A stretch of 64,000 nucleotides of DNA from Desulfococcus sp041737845 (lineage in GTDB: Bacteria > Desulfobacterota > Desulfobacteria > Desulfobacterales > Desulfococcaceae). The DNA is taken from the NCBI RefSeq assembly GCF_041737845.1, contig NZ_JBGSQX010000152.1:47884-111883 (forward strand), given 5' to 3'. Below, one piece after another: positions 26,901 through 35,213 of the stretch. Made by a program: the position numbers and the translations under genes. The stretch's first letter is position 1. Each line of letters starts with the position of its first letter. The notes under the pieces were generated by a model that saw only the letters and a list, made by a program, of their open reading frames with translations, ran no database searches and had not been told where the DNA came from.

Positions 26901-27153
26901 TGTTGGCGTTGAGGGAATACATGTAGTTCATGTTGTCCACCCCGCTCATCTCCTGCTCGATGGGGGTGGCCACCGACTGCTCCACGGTCTGGGCGTCGGC
27001 CCCGACATAGGTCGTATTGACGACGATCTCCGGCGGGACGATGTCGGGGTACTGGGCGATTGGCAGGCCCAGAATCGCCACGATCCCCACGATGACGAAG
27101 ATGATGGAGATCACGATCGCCACGATCGGCCGGTTGATGAAAAATTTTGCCAT
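23971..27153 (-). CDS. RND multidrug efflux permease (HAE1 family, AcrB/MexB-like)
   Basis: The 1060-residue protein begins MAKFFINRPIVAIV, the hallmark of HAE1 transporters. It has twelve transmembrane segments and two large periplasmic loops. The proton-relay residues are present: adjacent aspartates in GLVVDDAIVVVEA (TM4) and lysine in IGLAAKNAILIVEFAK (TM10). It pumps lipophilic drugs, solvents or bile-like compounds from the periplasm out through the partner outer-membrane channel. Length matches AcrB (1049). The adaptor gene is 45 nt upstream and the channel gene overlaps downstream. Specificity cannot be read from the sequence. Confidence 0.96.
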   Translation of the reverse strand: MAKFFINRPIVAIVISIIFVIVGIVAILGLPIAQYPDIVPPEIVVNTTYVGADAQTVEQSVATPIEQEMSGVDNMNYMYSLNANNGELKLYVNFDVKTDPNIDQVLTQMRKAQADSKMPAEVRDYGVTVKKSTSSPLMLVALSSPKGTYDATFLANYAYINLNDQLTRVPGIASVTVFGAGQYAMRLWVKPDQLAKLNLTVPEIVDAIKKQNTVNPAGQVGGEPVPPGQEYTYAIRAQGRLESPEEFDRIVVRANPDGSVVRLSDVARVELGSQTYAMSGRLNGKSAAVLALYQLPGSNAIAAVDGVNRLMEEVKKNFPEDLEYSIPLDTTQSVRAGIEEILHTLVEALVLVIIVVFIFLQGWRATLIPALAVPVSLIGTFAMFPLLGFSINTIALMGLVLAIGLVVDDAIVVVEAVEHHIEHGLSPKEATFKAMEEVSGPVIAIALVLSAVFLPTIFIPGITGKLYQQFAVTIAISVIISAFNALTLSPALASLILKPKKQARGPLGAFYRGFNNLFGKATNGYVKLSGWFIRKFVISLILLVIMTGAIGVIGKRVPGGFLPEEDQGYLYAGAQLPNAASLQRTDEATRELEKIIMETPGVEYCTTVVGFSLLSGVTNTYSSFFFITLKPWDERKSPEEQYGAIMASLNQRMGRISQGVAFAFSPPAIPGIGTSGGVTFILEDRAGKDIAFLWENVQKFMEAAKKRPEIARVTTTFLPTVPQIFVNVDRDRVLKQGIELDQVYRTLQAFMGGYFVNYFNRFGRQWQVYIQAEGEYRTQAEQLGQFHVRNSAGNTVPLSALTTIEERSGPEFTMRYNLYRAAQLNVVSNPGFSSAQAMKALEEVFEASMPSEMGYDYLGMSFQEKKALEGVPVSVIFGLSMVFVFLILAAQYESWSLPFSVLLGTPIAVLGAFAGLFIRNMEFNLYAQIGLIMLIGLAAKNAILIVEFAKVEYEKGRSIADAALEGARLRLRPILMTSFAFILGCVPLAVATGSGAVSRQVMGTGVIGGMLAASFIAIFLIPMTFYVVEKLAHRGKSDDAHAATGPQDLEPKARKGEEHA

Positions 27154-27198
27154 GGAAGATCAACCTTTCTTCTGAAATTGGAGTGTCGCGGCGTGCGC

Positions 27199-28344
27199 CT
27201 AAGGTTTTGCCGAATAGGGCACGGGGCTCACCTTGACGCCTTCGCGTACCTTCTGGATGCCTTCGACAACAACCCGCTCCCCGGGGCGCAGCCCTTCCTG
27301 AATGACCCAGAACGCCTCGAACCGCTCACCGACCTTTACGGATCGGAGCCTTACCGTGTTGTCGGCATCCACCACCGCCACCCGGTAGGTCCCCTGGAGC
27401 TCGGCCACGGCACGCTGGGGCACCATCAGGGCCCCCTTCTCGGTTGCCATGAGGGCTTTCACCCGGGCATACTGCCCGGGCCGCAGGGCGTTGTCCGGGT
27501 TGGGGAAGAGGATCGCCACCCGGATGGTCCCCGTCTGCGGGTCCACCTCCCGGTCGGCAAAACCCAATGTCCCCTTGTGGGGCCAGATGGTGCCGTCGGT
27601 CAGGATCAGATCGAACTGGGTTTTCGTGTACTCCGCCGTGCGGGTTTTGATGCGTTCCACCGCCTGCAGATATTCGCGCTCGCTGATGGGCACATAGACC
27701 TTGATGGGGTCCACCGTGGACACCGTGGTCAGCGCCTGCGACTGGGAGGTGCCGACCAGGTCTCCGATCTGGGCACTGGCGGCGCCCGCGATGCCGTCGA
27801 TGGGGGATATGATTTTCGTGAAGCCGAGATCCAGCTCGGCCTTGCGGACCTCCGCCCGGGCGGCCAATACCTCGGCTTCCGATGCCTGAACCCGCCCCAC
27901 GGCCTCGTCTTTATCCTTTTGGCTCACCGCTCGGGCTGCGGCCAGCGGCAGGATGCGCCTGAGCGTGGATTGCGCCGTGTTGAGCACGGCCTGATGCCTG
28001 GCAAGAATCGCGTTGGCCACGTCCAGGGACGCCTGGAACGGCCTCGGGTCGATCTCGAAGAGCAGATCGCCCTTTTTGACGAGACTGCCTTCCTTGTAGT
28101 TCTGCGCGATCAGATACCCCTGGACCTGGGCCAGGATCGTCGCGTTCATCATTCCGTCCGTGGTGGCCACATACTCCTTGTAAACGGGAACCGATTTTTC
28201 AATCACATCGGCCACCGCCACCTCCGGCGGCGCTGCCGCCGGGGTCATGGGCGCTTCCGTTTTTTTCTTCTCGGCGTGGCCGACCCCGCTGATCACCGCC
28301 ACGAAAGCCATGAGAACCAGAATCAAAACATGCTTTCTCTTCAC
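27199..28344 (-). CDS. RND efflux periplasmic adaptor (AcrA/MexA-like)
   Basis: ATG 28344 follows AAGAGGAGGCAGC. The 381-residue protein has a hydrophobic N-terminal signal/anchor. It then has the split biotinyl-lipoyl-like domain (ILAQVQGYLIAQNYKEGSLVKKGDLLFEIDPRPF, partly quoted), an alpha-hairpin (about residues 105-170), the second lipoyl half (KIISPIDGIAGAASAQIGD) and beta-barrel/membrane-proximal domains. It bridges the inner-membrane permease and outer-membrane channel and is the first gene of the operon. No lipobox cysteine is visible, so anchoring would be by the N-terminal helix, if at all. Confidence 0.94.
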   Translation of the reverse strand: MKRKHVLILVLMAFVAVISGVGHAEKKKTEAPMTPAAAPPEVAVADVIEKSVPVYKEYVATTDGMMNATILAQVQGYLIAQNYKEGSLVKKGDLLFEIDPRPFQASLDVANAILARHQAVLNTAQSTLRRILPLAAARAVSQKDKDEAVGRVQASEAEVLAARAEVRKAELDLGFTKIISPIDGIAGAASAQIGDLVGTSQSQALTTVSTVDPIKVYVPISEREYLQAVERIKTRTAEYTKTQFDLILTDGTIWPHKGTLGFADREVDPQTGTIRVAILFPNPDNALRPGQYARVKALMATEKGALMVPQRAVAELQGTYRVAVVDADNTVRLRSVKVGERFEAFWVIQEGLRPGERVVVEGIQKVREGVKVSPVPYSAKP

Positions 28345-28426
28345 GCTGCCTCCTCTTTCTTGCTCGCAATTTTTAATATTATCTCATTTTAACCATAACG
28401 ATTTTTTGAGATGACGATCTTTCACC

Positions 28427-28442
28427 GGCGCCTGTGGGCGCC
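28427..28442. repeat. Short perfect hairpin in the intergenic gap
   Basis: GGCGCC-TGTG-GGCGCC forms a 6-bp (7-bp with flanks) stem in the 193-bp gap between the efflux operon and the gene ending at 28538. It may end transcription of that gene, but no T-run follows directly. No regulator gene or clear operator was seen for the pump. Confidence 0.3.
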
Positions 28443-28537
28443 GTGGTAACGCTGTGATAGCCGAGTTTATAGCCATCCGGCGATAAAAAACAGATGGATT
28501 TCCGGAATGACGGCATCGGGCGCTCTTGACACGCCCT

Positions 28538-29521
28538 TCATGAACCCAGGCATTCGCCGGCGGAAACCGTTGCCAGCACGGCCACCCGTTTTACCCGGTT
28601 GGGAATTTCCAGTTCGGTCATCGTAATGGCCTGGCCGTTTCCGGTTGCGTCCCCGCCTTGTTTCACACCCATCCAGTTGAGGCGCATCTCCTGGGTCTTC
28701 TCCGTCAGGACCGTGTCGGCGCCGCTTAAAACGTTATCCAGCTTCCGCAGATAGTCTCGGGGCGTTCCCGACCCGGGTCCGAGGGCCGTGAGCTGCTGGT
28801 CGATTTCCGCCAGGAACTGTTCCCATTTTTCGACTTCCGTCCCGGATCGGCTGCTGCCGGCCAGCAGGTACCCCACGCCGCGGTCCCGGGTCTGCTGAAT
28901 CTTGATTTTGAACACGGCACTGTTCCGCTGGGCGGTCAGCTCCTCCCTGAGGGCCTGAACCTGCATGACCTCTTCGAGAGCGTAGGTCGCCAGAAGATAC
29001 AATCCGCGGGGAATCAATTCCCGTCGGCTCTCCTCCTCCGTCGCCCCCGGAGCAATGACGCGGTGATCGTAGAATTCGACAACCGTCTGGGCGACGTCGC
29101 GCCTCAGGATTTCACCCTCCAGGGCCGTTCCGAAAACCGTCCGCTCCACCTTCGTTGCCGTTAGAAGGGCAACGGCGGTCTTCACGCCGCTTTTCTGAAA
29201 AAAGGATTTGAGATCAGCGCAGCTTTGAAGCAGGGATTGAATGTCGCCGGGGTTGACAAACAGCGCGTGCATCAGCGGGTCCGTGTCCCAGCGATCGGCT
29301 GTAAGGCGGAAAGGTCCGGGGATGGCGGAGATCACGCCGTCGACGTGCCTCAGGGCGTTTTCGACGGGCGTCCGGAGCTGTTTCCGGTATCCCTCGACCT
29401 TTCGAATCGAAGGATCGGTCTCCTGCACCATGCGCTCGATCCATTCGGCCGCGGCCGCCTCCTTTTCGCCCTGCCTCCTTTTCAGCTCCCGATACTGGTT
29501 CCACCTGTCCATGATTCCCAT
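28538..29521 (-). CDS. Conserved unknown cytoplasmic protein, coiled-coil rich
   Basis: ATG 29521 lies 10 nt after AAGGAG; the frame is open upstream to 29665, but that part would overlap the AI-2E gene. The ~327-residue protein lacks a signal peptide or membrane segment and is mostly helical and charged (DRWNQYRELKRRQGEKEAA at the start). It contains FNPGD-like FVNPGDIQSLLQSC and a regular ALEEVMQVQALREELTAQRN helix. The tail has LEIPNRVKRVAVLATVSAGE. I recognise no family. It is the last gene of the AckA/FabI operon, 97 nt after the permease gene. Confidence 0.65.
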   Translation of the reverse strand: MGIMDRWNQYRELKRRQGEKEAAAAEWIERMVQETDPSIRKVEGYRKQLRTPVENALRHVDGVISAIPGPFRLTADRWDTDPLMHALFVNPGDIQSLLQSCADLKSFFQKSGVKTAVALLTATKVERTVFGTALEGEILRRDVAQTVVEFYDHRVIAPGATEEESRRELIPRGLYLLATYALEEVMQVQALREELTAQRNSAVFKIKIQQTRDRGVGYLLAGSSRSGTEVEKWEQFLAEIDQQLTALGPGSGTPRDYLRKLDNVLSGADTVLTEKTQEMRLNWMGVKQGGDATGNGQAITMTELEIPNRVKRVAVLATVSAGECLGS

Positions 29522-29618
29522 GTGTTCGGTACTCCTTGTCCAAAATGTCCTGCCGGAACATGTTAACCGACCGCAGGCGAGCTGCACCGATGCAGCCTCG
29601 CGCCAACCGGCCTCCCGC

Positions 29619-30701
29619 TCACCTCTCCCGATGTCCGGACTCCTCGACCCCGGCGATCTCCTCATCGACCCAGGCCGACAGGAGGGTGTGGGCCACGGCG
29701 AGCACCACCGGCCCGACGAAAATGCCGATGAGGCCGAAGGCGATCAGGCCGCCGACGACACCGGTAAAGATGAGCAGAAAGGGAAGATCGGCGCCTTTCT
29801 TGATGAGAAAGGGGCGCAGAAAATTATCCATGGTGCCGACCACCAGGGTCCACAGGAGCAGAAAGGTTCCCCACCCGGTGCCGCCGGTCCAGTAGAGCCA
29901 GGCCACCGAAGGCCCGAGCACGAGGAGCGGTCCGATCTGGGCGATGGCAAGCATGAACATCACCGCCGTGAGAACCGCCACAAAAGGAACGCCCGCGATG
30001 GCGAGGCCCAGGCCGCCCAGGACCGACTGGGCCAGCGCGGTCACCACCACGCCGAGGGCGACGCCGCGCACGGCCTGTCCGGCCAGCCGGATCGAATGTT
30101 CTCCGCGCACGCCGCCCAAACGGCGTCCAAAACGTCTGATCCAGGAGCCCGCTTGCTCTCCCCTGGCATACAGCAGGGAGGCCAGCACCACCGTAAGCAG
30201 AAACTGCAGGACCAGGGCGCCGAAGCCGCCCACCTCCGAGGCGAACCATCGGAGGGCCGTGCCCCCGTATGGGGCAAGTTTTTTGATGAAAACCTGAAGC
30301 TCCGTAAGCAGAACCTTCTCCCATGCCGCCGCCAGATCGGGGCCGAAAAGCGGCAGATGCGCAAGCCATGCCGGCGGCGGCGGTATCTCGAAGGCGGTAA
30401 GGGCACCCATCCAGCCGGAAATTCGGTCGGCATTCGACACGATGGTGCCGATGGCCAGCCAGAGCGGCAGCACCAGGACGCAGAGCAGGATCAGGGTCAT
30501 CACCGCCACCGCCAGCGACCGACGGCCCCAGAGCCGGTTCTGAATGGAAATCATCAACGACCATGTCGCCGTCACGATCGTCACCGCCCAGATCGCGGCC
30601 CCGATAAAGGGTTTCAGGATCCATATCGCGGTGCCCATCATCGCACCGATGAAGAGCACCGCAAGAACGGTTTGGGTGATATCGCTTTTGATTCTTGTCA
30701 C
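29619..30701 (-). CDS. AI-2E family transporter (YdiK/PerM-type permease)
   Basis: The GTG start at 30701 follows AGGGGATATAA. The 360-residue protein has about eight membrane segments with the family's central soluble stretch (residues about 95-150). Conserved C-terminal features are present: GTMDNFLRPFLIKKGADLPFLLIFTGVVGG (partly quoted), then GLIGIFVGPVVLAV. Despite the name, most members are not autoinducer exporters; some are Na+/H+ antiporters and others unknown. It follows the MaoC-Pta gene by 27 nt in the same operon. Confidence 0.9.
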   Translation of the reverse strand: MTRIKSDITQTVLAVLFIGAMMGTAIWILKPFIGAAIWAVTIVTATWSLMISIQNRLWGRRSLAVAVMTLILLCVLVLPLWLAIGTIVSNADRISGWMGALTAFEIPPPPAWLAHLPLFGPDLAAAWEKVLLTELQVFIKKLAPYGGTALRWFASEVGGFGALVLQFLLTVVLASLLYARGEQAGSWIRRFGRRLGGVRGEHSIRLAGQAVRGVALGVVVTALAQSVLGGLGLAIAGVPFVAVLTAVMFMLAIAQIGPLLVLGPSVAWLYWTGGTGWGTFLLLWTLVVGTMDNFLRPFLIKKGADLPFLLIFTGVVGGLIAFGLIGIFVGPVVLAVAHTLLSAWVDEEIAGVEESGHRER

Positions 30702-30728
30702 TTATATCCCCTCATGCTTTTCCCGTCC

Positions 30729-32138
30729 TCACCCCTGAAGGCTTCTCTTCACCTGCTGATCTTGACGCAGGTGATGGGCAAACGCCGCCGCAACGGCGCA
30801 GGACGCCAGCCTGGCTTCGGCCGAATCCGCCCGGCTGGTCAGAATAATGGGGACCCGTGCCCCGAGAACGATGCCGGCCGAATCGGCCCTGCCAAGATAG
30901 GCCAGCTGTTTGGCCAGCATGTTGCCGGCCTCCAGGTCCGGTGCCAGAAGGATGTCCGCCTCACCGGCCACCGGCGAATGGATCCCCTTGATCAGGGCGG
31001 CCTCTTTGCTGATGGCGTTGTCAAATGCCAGGGGGCCGTCGAGGAGCGCTCCTTCAATTTGACCGCGATCCGCCATTTTGCACAAGGCGGCGGCTTCGAC
31101 GGTGGAGGGAATCTTCGGGTTCACCGTTTCCACGGCCGAGAGAATGGCCACCTTGGGCTGGGGAATGTGGAGCGCGTGGGCAAGCTGGATGGCATTCTTG
31201 AGAATATGGATCTTGTCCTCCAGGGTCGGGTAGATGTTGATGGCCGCGTCGGTGATGAACAGGGGCCGTGGATAGGTGGGCACATCCATAACGAAAACAT
31301 GGCTGATCCGCCGCTCGGTGCGCAGCCCCGTAGCCGACGGGACCACGGCGCTCATCAACTCGTCGGTATGCAGGCTGCCCTTCATGAGCGCTTCCGCCTC
31401 GCCCGATCGGCACAGCGCCACGGCTTTTACGGCCGCGTCATGACTGTGGAGCGCGTCCATGACGCGGTAAGGGCTGATGTCCAGCTTCAGGCTCTCGGCC
31501 AGGGCGCGGATTTTGGCTTCTGGCCCCACCAGGATGGGATCGATCACGTTGGCCCTGGCGGAATCGACGGCGCCTTCCAGGGCCTCCTTGCTGCAGGGAT
31601 GACATACGGCGACAGGAATCGGATCCCAGTCATCGACGTAGTCGATCAGTCTTTTGAAAGCGGTTTTGTGGTGCAGTTGCATTGTGGCGTAGGGGGATCC
31701 GGCATCGGTGGGCTTATTTGTCGGGGCCTTGACCCTGGCGATGCCGGTGATGACATCCTCACCCCGCTGATTGACCGCCCGGCAGTCGAACACCACCGTC
31801 CCGTCCACGGCGTTCTTGGATCTGGCGGTCACGGTGATGATGAGCGTGTCGTCCAACTCCACCGCATTGTGGAAATCGAAATGTTGAGACTGGTAGACCG
31901 TGCCGGGACCCGGCAGGTCGTTTCCCAGCAGGCTCGATATCAGCGCCCCGCCCCACATGCTGTGGCCGACCAGCTTGTGACGCGACAAAAGCATCTGCGC
32001 GTACTCGTCGCTGAAATGCGTCGGGTTCATGTCGCCCGACAGCAGCCCGAACCCGTCGATATCCTGCTTGGTCAACATCCGTTCCATTCGGGCGGTGTCA
32101 CCGATCTGGATTTCATCGAACGTCTTGTTGGTGATCAT
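30729..32138 (-). CDS. MaoC-like dehydratase fused to phosphate acetyl/butyryltransferase
   Basis: ATG 32138 follows AGGAGGTTCGCGCCA; the upstream open frame lies inside the DUF3141 gene. Residues 1-140 form a MaoC/PhaJ-type hot-dog (R)-enoyl-CoA hydratase domain with the Asp36/His41 pair in SGDMNPTHF and the GHSMWGG motif. Residues about 150-469 form a Pta/Ptb domain (VCHPCSKEALEGAVDSA, FITDAAINIYP, GEADILLAPDLEAGNMLAKQL). The second half exchanges CoA for phosphate on acetyl- or short acyl-CoA. With acetate kinase encoded two genes upstream, this gives substrate-level ATP from acyl-CoA. The fusion is known in proteobacteria, always near ackA/fabI/DUF3141 genes; the physiological substrate is not settled. 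Confidence 0.92.
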   Translation of the reverse strand: MITNKTFDEIQIGDTARMERMLTKQDIDGFGLLSGDMNPTHFSDEYAQMLLSRHKLVGHSMWGGALISSLLGNDLPGPGTVYQSQHFDFHNAVELDDTLIITVTARSKNAVDGTVVFDCRAVNQRGEDVITGIARVKAPTNKPTDAGSPYATMQLHHKTAFKRLIDYVDDWDPIPVAVCHPCSKEALEGAVDSARANVIDPILVGPEAKIRALAESLKLDISPYRVMDALHSHDAAVKAVALCRSGEAEALMKGSLHTDELMSAVVPSATGLRTERRISHVFVMDVPTYPRPLFITDAAINIYPTLEDKIHILKNAIQLAHALHIPQPKVAILSAVETVNPKIPSTVEAAALCKMADRGQIEGALLDGPLAFDNAISKEAALIKGIHSPVAGEADILLAPDLEAGNMLAKQLAYLGRADSAGIVLGARVPIILTSRADSAEARLASCAVAAAFAHHLRQDQQVKRSLQG

Positions 32139-32166
32139 TGGCGCGAACCTCCTGTGCTGAAGCGTT

Positions 32167-34350
32167 TCAAGAATGGTCCTCGGGACCCCCGGCCGGCGGC
32201 GGGGAGGTGAACAGTCTCTCCATCTCGGCAAGGCGCCTTTGTGCCTCGTCTTGCAATGGTCCGCCGGCGGTGACGACCTTGCGCACAACCTCCAGCAGCT
32301 TCCGGGCCTCGTCCTCACGGCCCGTGAGCAGGGAGGGGATGGCCGCCACGGCCCGGCGTTCGTCCAGTCGGAGCATATAGTACTGTTCGCGAAGGTCCTG
32401 CTTGAATTCGGTCAGGGGTTTTCCCGCGCCATGTTCGGCGCGGATCCGGCGAAGCATCTCAAATCCCCGTTCGTCGGCTGCGTTTTCGGGCAAGCGTATG
32501 TAGATCAGGGCACGGATCGCCGCCTCACGCGGTCCCCCCTGGTCCATTTTGGCCTTCAATTCCTCGATCCGGCGCTGAACGAAGGCCGCATGTTCCGGGT
32601 CCTCGCCGGGACGATTTCTGGGCGGCCCGTCCGACGCCCGCAGACCCAGCAGGGCCTGGAGCCAGGACTGGCTGTAGACGCCGAAGAAAACCTGCTCCAC
32701 CATCATGTCCCGCCAGTCCCCATAGGCCTTGAGGCCCCGGGTCATCCAGTCGGAGAATCCCTTTTCCCACTGCAGGAAGGGGTTGTCGCCCGCGGCCGGC
32801 TGACGGTTCTCCTTGACGGTTTCCGCCGCCGAAGCCAGGGGCTGCATGGCCGGGTTGCGGTCGGAGAAAAGCTCGTACCCCAGCCGCAGCGGGTGCATGC
32901 GGCGCAGCCCTTCGGCGCTCTGTTCAGTGGACAGGGCGCGGATCATGGGCTGCATCGTGGTGCGGTAGAGGCCCTGGGTAACTTCAGACAACCGGGCCAC
33001 GGCCGCAAAACAGCGCTCATCTTCGGGGGTGTTCCCGCCCATGGCGCGGATGTCCGCCAGGGTTCGCCGCTCGAAACGGGAGATATAGCCTCCGGTGACC
33101 AGATCGACATTTGCGACATCCGCCGCTTTCGTCTGGAAGACGGCTTCATAGAGGCCGGGGGGCAGACAATCGATAAGATCGATGTTTTCGGCGAACTCCT
33201 GATGCTCTTTTTTGGCGACGCTGCCCGACACGAAGATCCCCAGGTGCCCGATGGTCTCATGCACCGCGTAGACAATCGTCTGGCCCGCGGCCAGAATGTC
33301 CTCATCGCTGCCGTACAGGTCCAGGATCCAGCCGAGGGCCTGTTGGGGCGGCGTGATGTCGTCGCCCTTGGAGCACAGGCAAACGATGGGGGAGCGGATC
33401 TTTCTGAAATCCAGCTTCACGCCGTCTTCGGTCACCATCTCCGCATTGCTGAGCTTGTTGCCGACGAAGAGGTTGTCGACGATATACTGCATTTCATCGC
33501 CGGTCAATATCACGTGCCTGCCCCACCATCGTTCGAAGCCCAGATAGCGGGGCGCCTCCTTGTCGATGTTGGCGTAGAGGTTGTACTGCTTTGACCAGAG
33601 GGTGTTGGCCGGGTTGAGACTCTCGAAGTTCTGCACCAGCCAGGCGCCGTCGAAATTCCCATGCCCCAGGTCGCTCATCATGGACGTCAGCCAGCTCCCC
33701 CCCAGCAGGCCGCCGGTATACCGCATGGGGTTGACACCGCGCACCCCCGCCCAGTAGGAAATGGGCGATCCGGCCACGATGATCGGGCCGCAGAGCCCCG
33801 GGCGCTTTGCCGCCAGCATCATGAGCGCCCACCCCGCCTGGCAGTTGCCGATCACCACCGGTTTGCCCTCTGCCGCCGGGTGCAGCTCCGCGACCCGTTC
33901 GAGGAAGACCGCCCACGCCTCGATTACGGCCTCGATGGTCTGCCCCGGTTCAGGCACCGGCGTAAACCCGATAAAGTAACAGGCATGTCCCGCGCCCAGG
34001 GCTTCGCCGATCTCGCTGTCGGCCTTGAAGCCGCCGATGCCCGGGCCGTGGCCCGCACGCGGATCGATCACCACGAAGGGCCGCTTTCGGTCGTCGATGA
34101 CCGTCCCTTCGGGCGGATCTATTTTGATGATCCCGTAATTCACGGGCCGGGGAAGGGTCCGACCGTCCAGGATCAGGTGATGGTTGAACTGCAGCACGTG
34201 GGGGACCTTCTCCGCCATGCGCGCCAGGTACTGATTGCCGCGCTGCCGCATCACGTCCCAGTACAGCACCGTCCGCTGTCCGGCGTCGACAAGGTATTCC
34301 ATCAGGTCCTTGGATCCAAGGATTGGATTGACCTTCTTTGTCTCTGTCAT
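32167..34350 (-). CDS. DUF3141 protein, PHA-synthase-like alpha/beta hydrolase
   Basis: The 727-residue protein starts at ATG 34350. Residues about 90-380 form an alpha/beta hydrolase resembling poly(3-hydroxyalkanoate) synthases: VVIDPRAGHGPGIGGFK, then VVIGNCQAGWALMM, where Cys170 is in the nucleophile-elbow position as in PhaC. Downstream SKGDDITPPQQALGW supplies the acid region and HETIGHLGIFVSGSVA the histidine region. The C-terminal ~300 residues are helical. It could condense or hydrolyse acyl-CoA/hydroxyacyl thioesters; polymerisation is unproven for DUF3141. The partner MaoC domain would provide (R)-3-hydroxyacyl-CoA, the usual PHA precursor, which supports a link to PHA-like chemistry. 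Confidence 0.88.
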   Translation of the reverse strand: MTETKKVNPILGSKDLMEYLVDAGQRTVLYWDVMRQRGNQYLARMAEKVPHVLQFNHHLILDGRTLPRPVNYGIIKIDPPEGTVIDDRKRPFVVIDPRAGHGPGIGGFKADSEIGEALGAGHACYFIGFTPVPEPGQTIEAVIEAWAVFLERVAELHPAAEGKPVVIGNCQAGWALMMLAAKRPGLCGPIIVAGSPISYWAGVRGVNPMRYTGGLLGGSWLTSMMSDLGHGNFDGAWLVQNFESLNPANTLWSKQYNLYANIDKEAPRYLGFERWWGRHVILTGDEMQYIVDNLFVGNKLSNAEMVTEDGVKLDFRKIRSPIVCLCSKGDDITPPQQALGWILDLYGSDEDILAAGQTIVYAVHETIGHLGIFVSGSVAKKEHQEFAENIDLIDCLPPGLYEAVFQTKAADVANVDLVTGGYISRFERRTLADIRAMGGNTPEDERCFAAVARLSEVTQGLYRTTMQPMIRALSTEQSAEGLRRMHPLRLGYELFSDRNPAMQPLASAAETVKENRQPAAGDNPFLQWEKGFSDWMTRGLKAYGDWRDMMVEQVFFGVYSQSWLQALLGLRASDGPPRNRPGEDPEHAAFVQRRIEELKAKMDQGGPREAAIRALIYIRLPENAADERGFEMLRRIRAEHGAGKPLTEFKQDLREQYYMLRLDERRAVAAIPSLLTGREDEARKLLEVVRKVVTAGGPLQDEAQRRLAEMERLFTSPPPAGGPEDHS

Positions 34351-34430
34351 GTAACTTTCCTTATTGTTTAGATTATTTTGTAATCCGCGAAAATGCGAAT
34401 GTCATCCGGTGCCGGGCGGAGACATCCGGC

Positions 34431-35213
34431 TCAGGCCATGATGCCGGCGCCGCCGTCGACATACACGGTCTGGCCGGTGAGGCGCCGCGCGAACGGCGTC
34501 GCCAGGAAGGCGCAGGTGAACCCCACATCCATGATGTCCACCAGTTCGCCGACCGGAGAGCGCTCGACGGCGTCATTCAGCATCCGGTCGAAGTCCTTGA
34601 GCCCCGAGGCGGCCCGCGTCTTGAGCGGACCCGGCGAGATCGCGTGCACACGGATCTTCCGGGAGCCGAGTTCGTAGGCCAGGTAGCGGCAGACCGCCTC
34701 CAGGGCCGCCTTGACCGGCCCCATCACGTTGTAGTTGGGCACCACCTTCTGGGCCCCGTGGTAGCTCATGGCAAAGAGGGTCCCGCCGTCCTTCATCAGC
34801 GGCGCCGCCAGAAGCGCCATGCGGATAAAGGAGTGGCAGGAGATGTCCATCGCGGCCGAGAACCCCTCGGCGGAGCAGTTCAACAGGCCGCCCTGCAGGT
34901 CCGCTTTGGGAGCGAACGCGATGGAATGCACGAGGATGTCGAGACGCCCCCACTCCCGCCCGATGCGATCGAACACGGCTTCCAGTTCGCCGGGTTTGGA
35001 AACATCCAACGGCAGGAGCATCGCCGCCTCCAGCTCCTGGGCCAGGGGCTCGACATGGGGTTTTGCCTTGTCGTTGAGATAGGTGACCGCCACGTCGGCG
35101 CCAACTTCACGGAAGGCCTTGGCGCAGCCGTAGGCGATGGAGTGTTCGTTGGCGATGCCGACCACCAGGGCCTTTTTGTCTTTCAGAATCGGTCGCGGCA
35201 GGTCTGTTTTCAT
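34431..35213 (-). CDS. fabI: Enoyl-[acyl-carrier-protein] reductase (FabI-like)
   Basis: The 260-residue short-chain dehydrogenase begins with the FabI nucleotide-binding variant VVGIANEHSIAYGCAKAF. The catalytic set is Tyr151, Tyr161 and Lys168 (YNVMGPVK), matching the YxxMGxAK pattern of FabI. HAISPGPLKTRAASG is also typical. It reduces enoyl-ACP (or enoyl-CoA) with NAD(P)H. Its ATG overlaps the AckA stop (ATGA), so it is co-translated with acetate kinase. Location in this operon suggests a specialised copy, probably not the housekeeping fatty-acid enzyme (inference). Confidence 0.9.
   Translation of the reverse strand: MKTDLPRPILKDKKALVVGIANEHSIAYGCAKAFREVGADVAVTYLNDKAKPHVEPLAQELEAAMLLPLDVSKPGELEAVFDRIGREWGRLDILVHSIAFAPKADLQGGLLNCSAEGFSAAMDISCHSFIRMALLAAPLMKDGGTLFAMSYHGAQKVVPNYNVMGPVKAALEAVCRYLAYELGSRKIRVHAISPGPLKTRAASGLKDFDRMLNDAVERSPVGELVDIMDVGFTCAFLATPFARRLTGQTVYVDGGAGIMA

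Noticed and set aside
29521..29665. N-terminal extension of the unknown protein ending at 28538
   Set aside because: The extension overlaps the AI-2E gene, is Arg/Ser/Cys-rich and lacks a ribosome site; ATG 29521 has one.
30729..32318. Longer N-terminus for the MaoC-Pta fusion
   Set aside because: The added codons lie inside the DUF3141 gene and the ATG at 32138 has a strong AGGAGG site.
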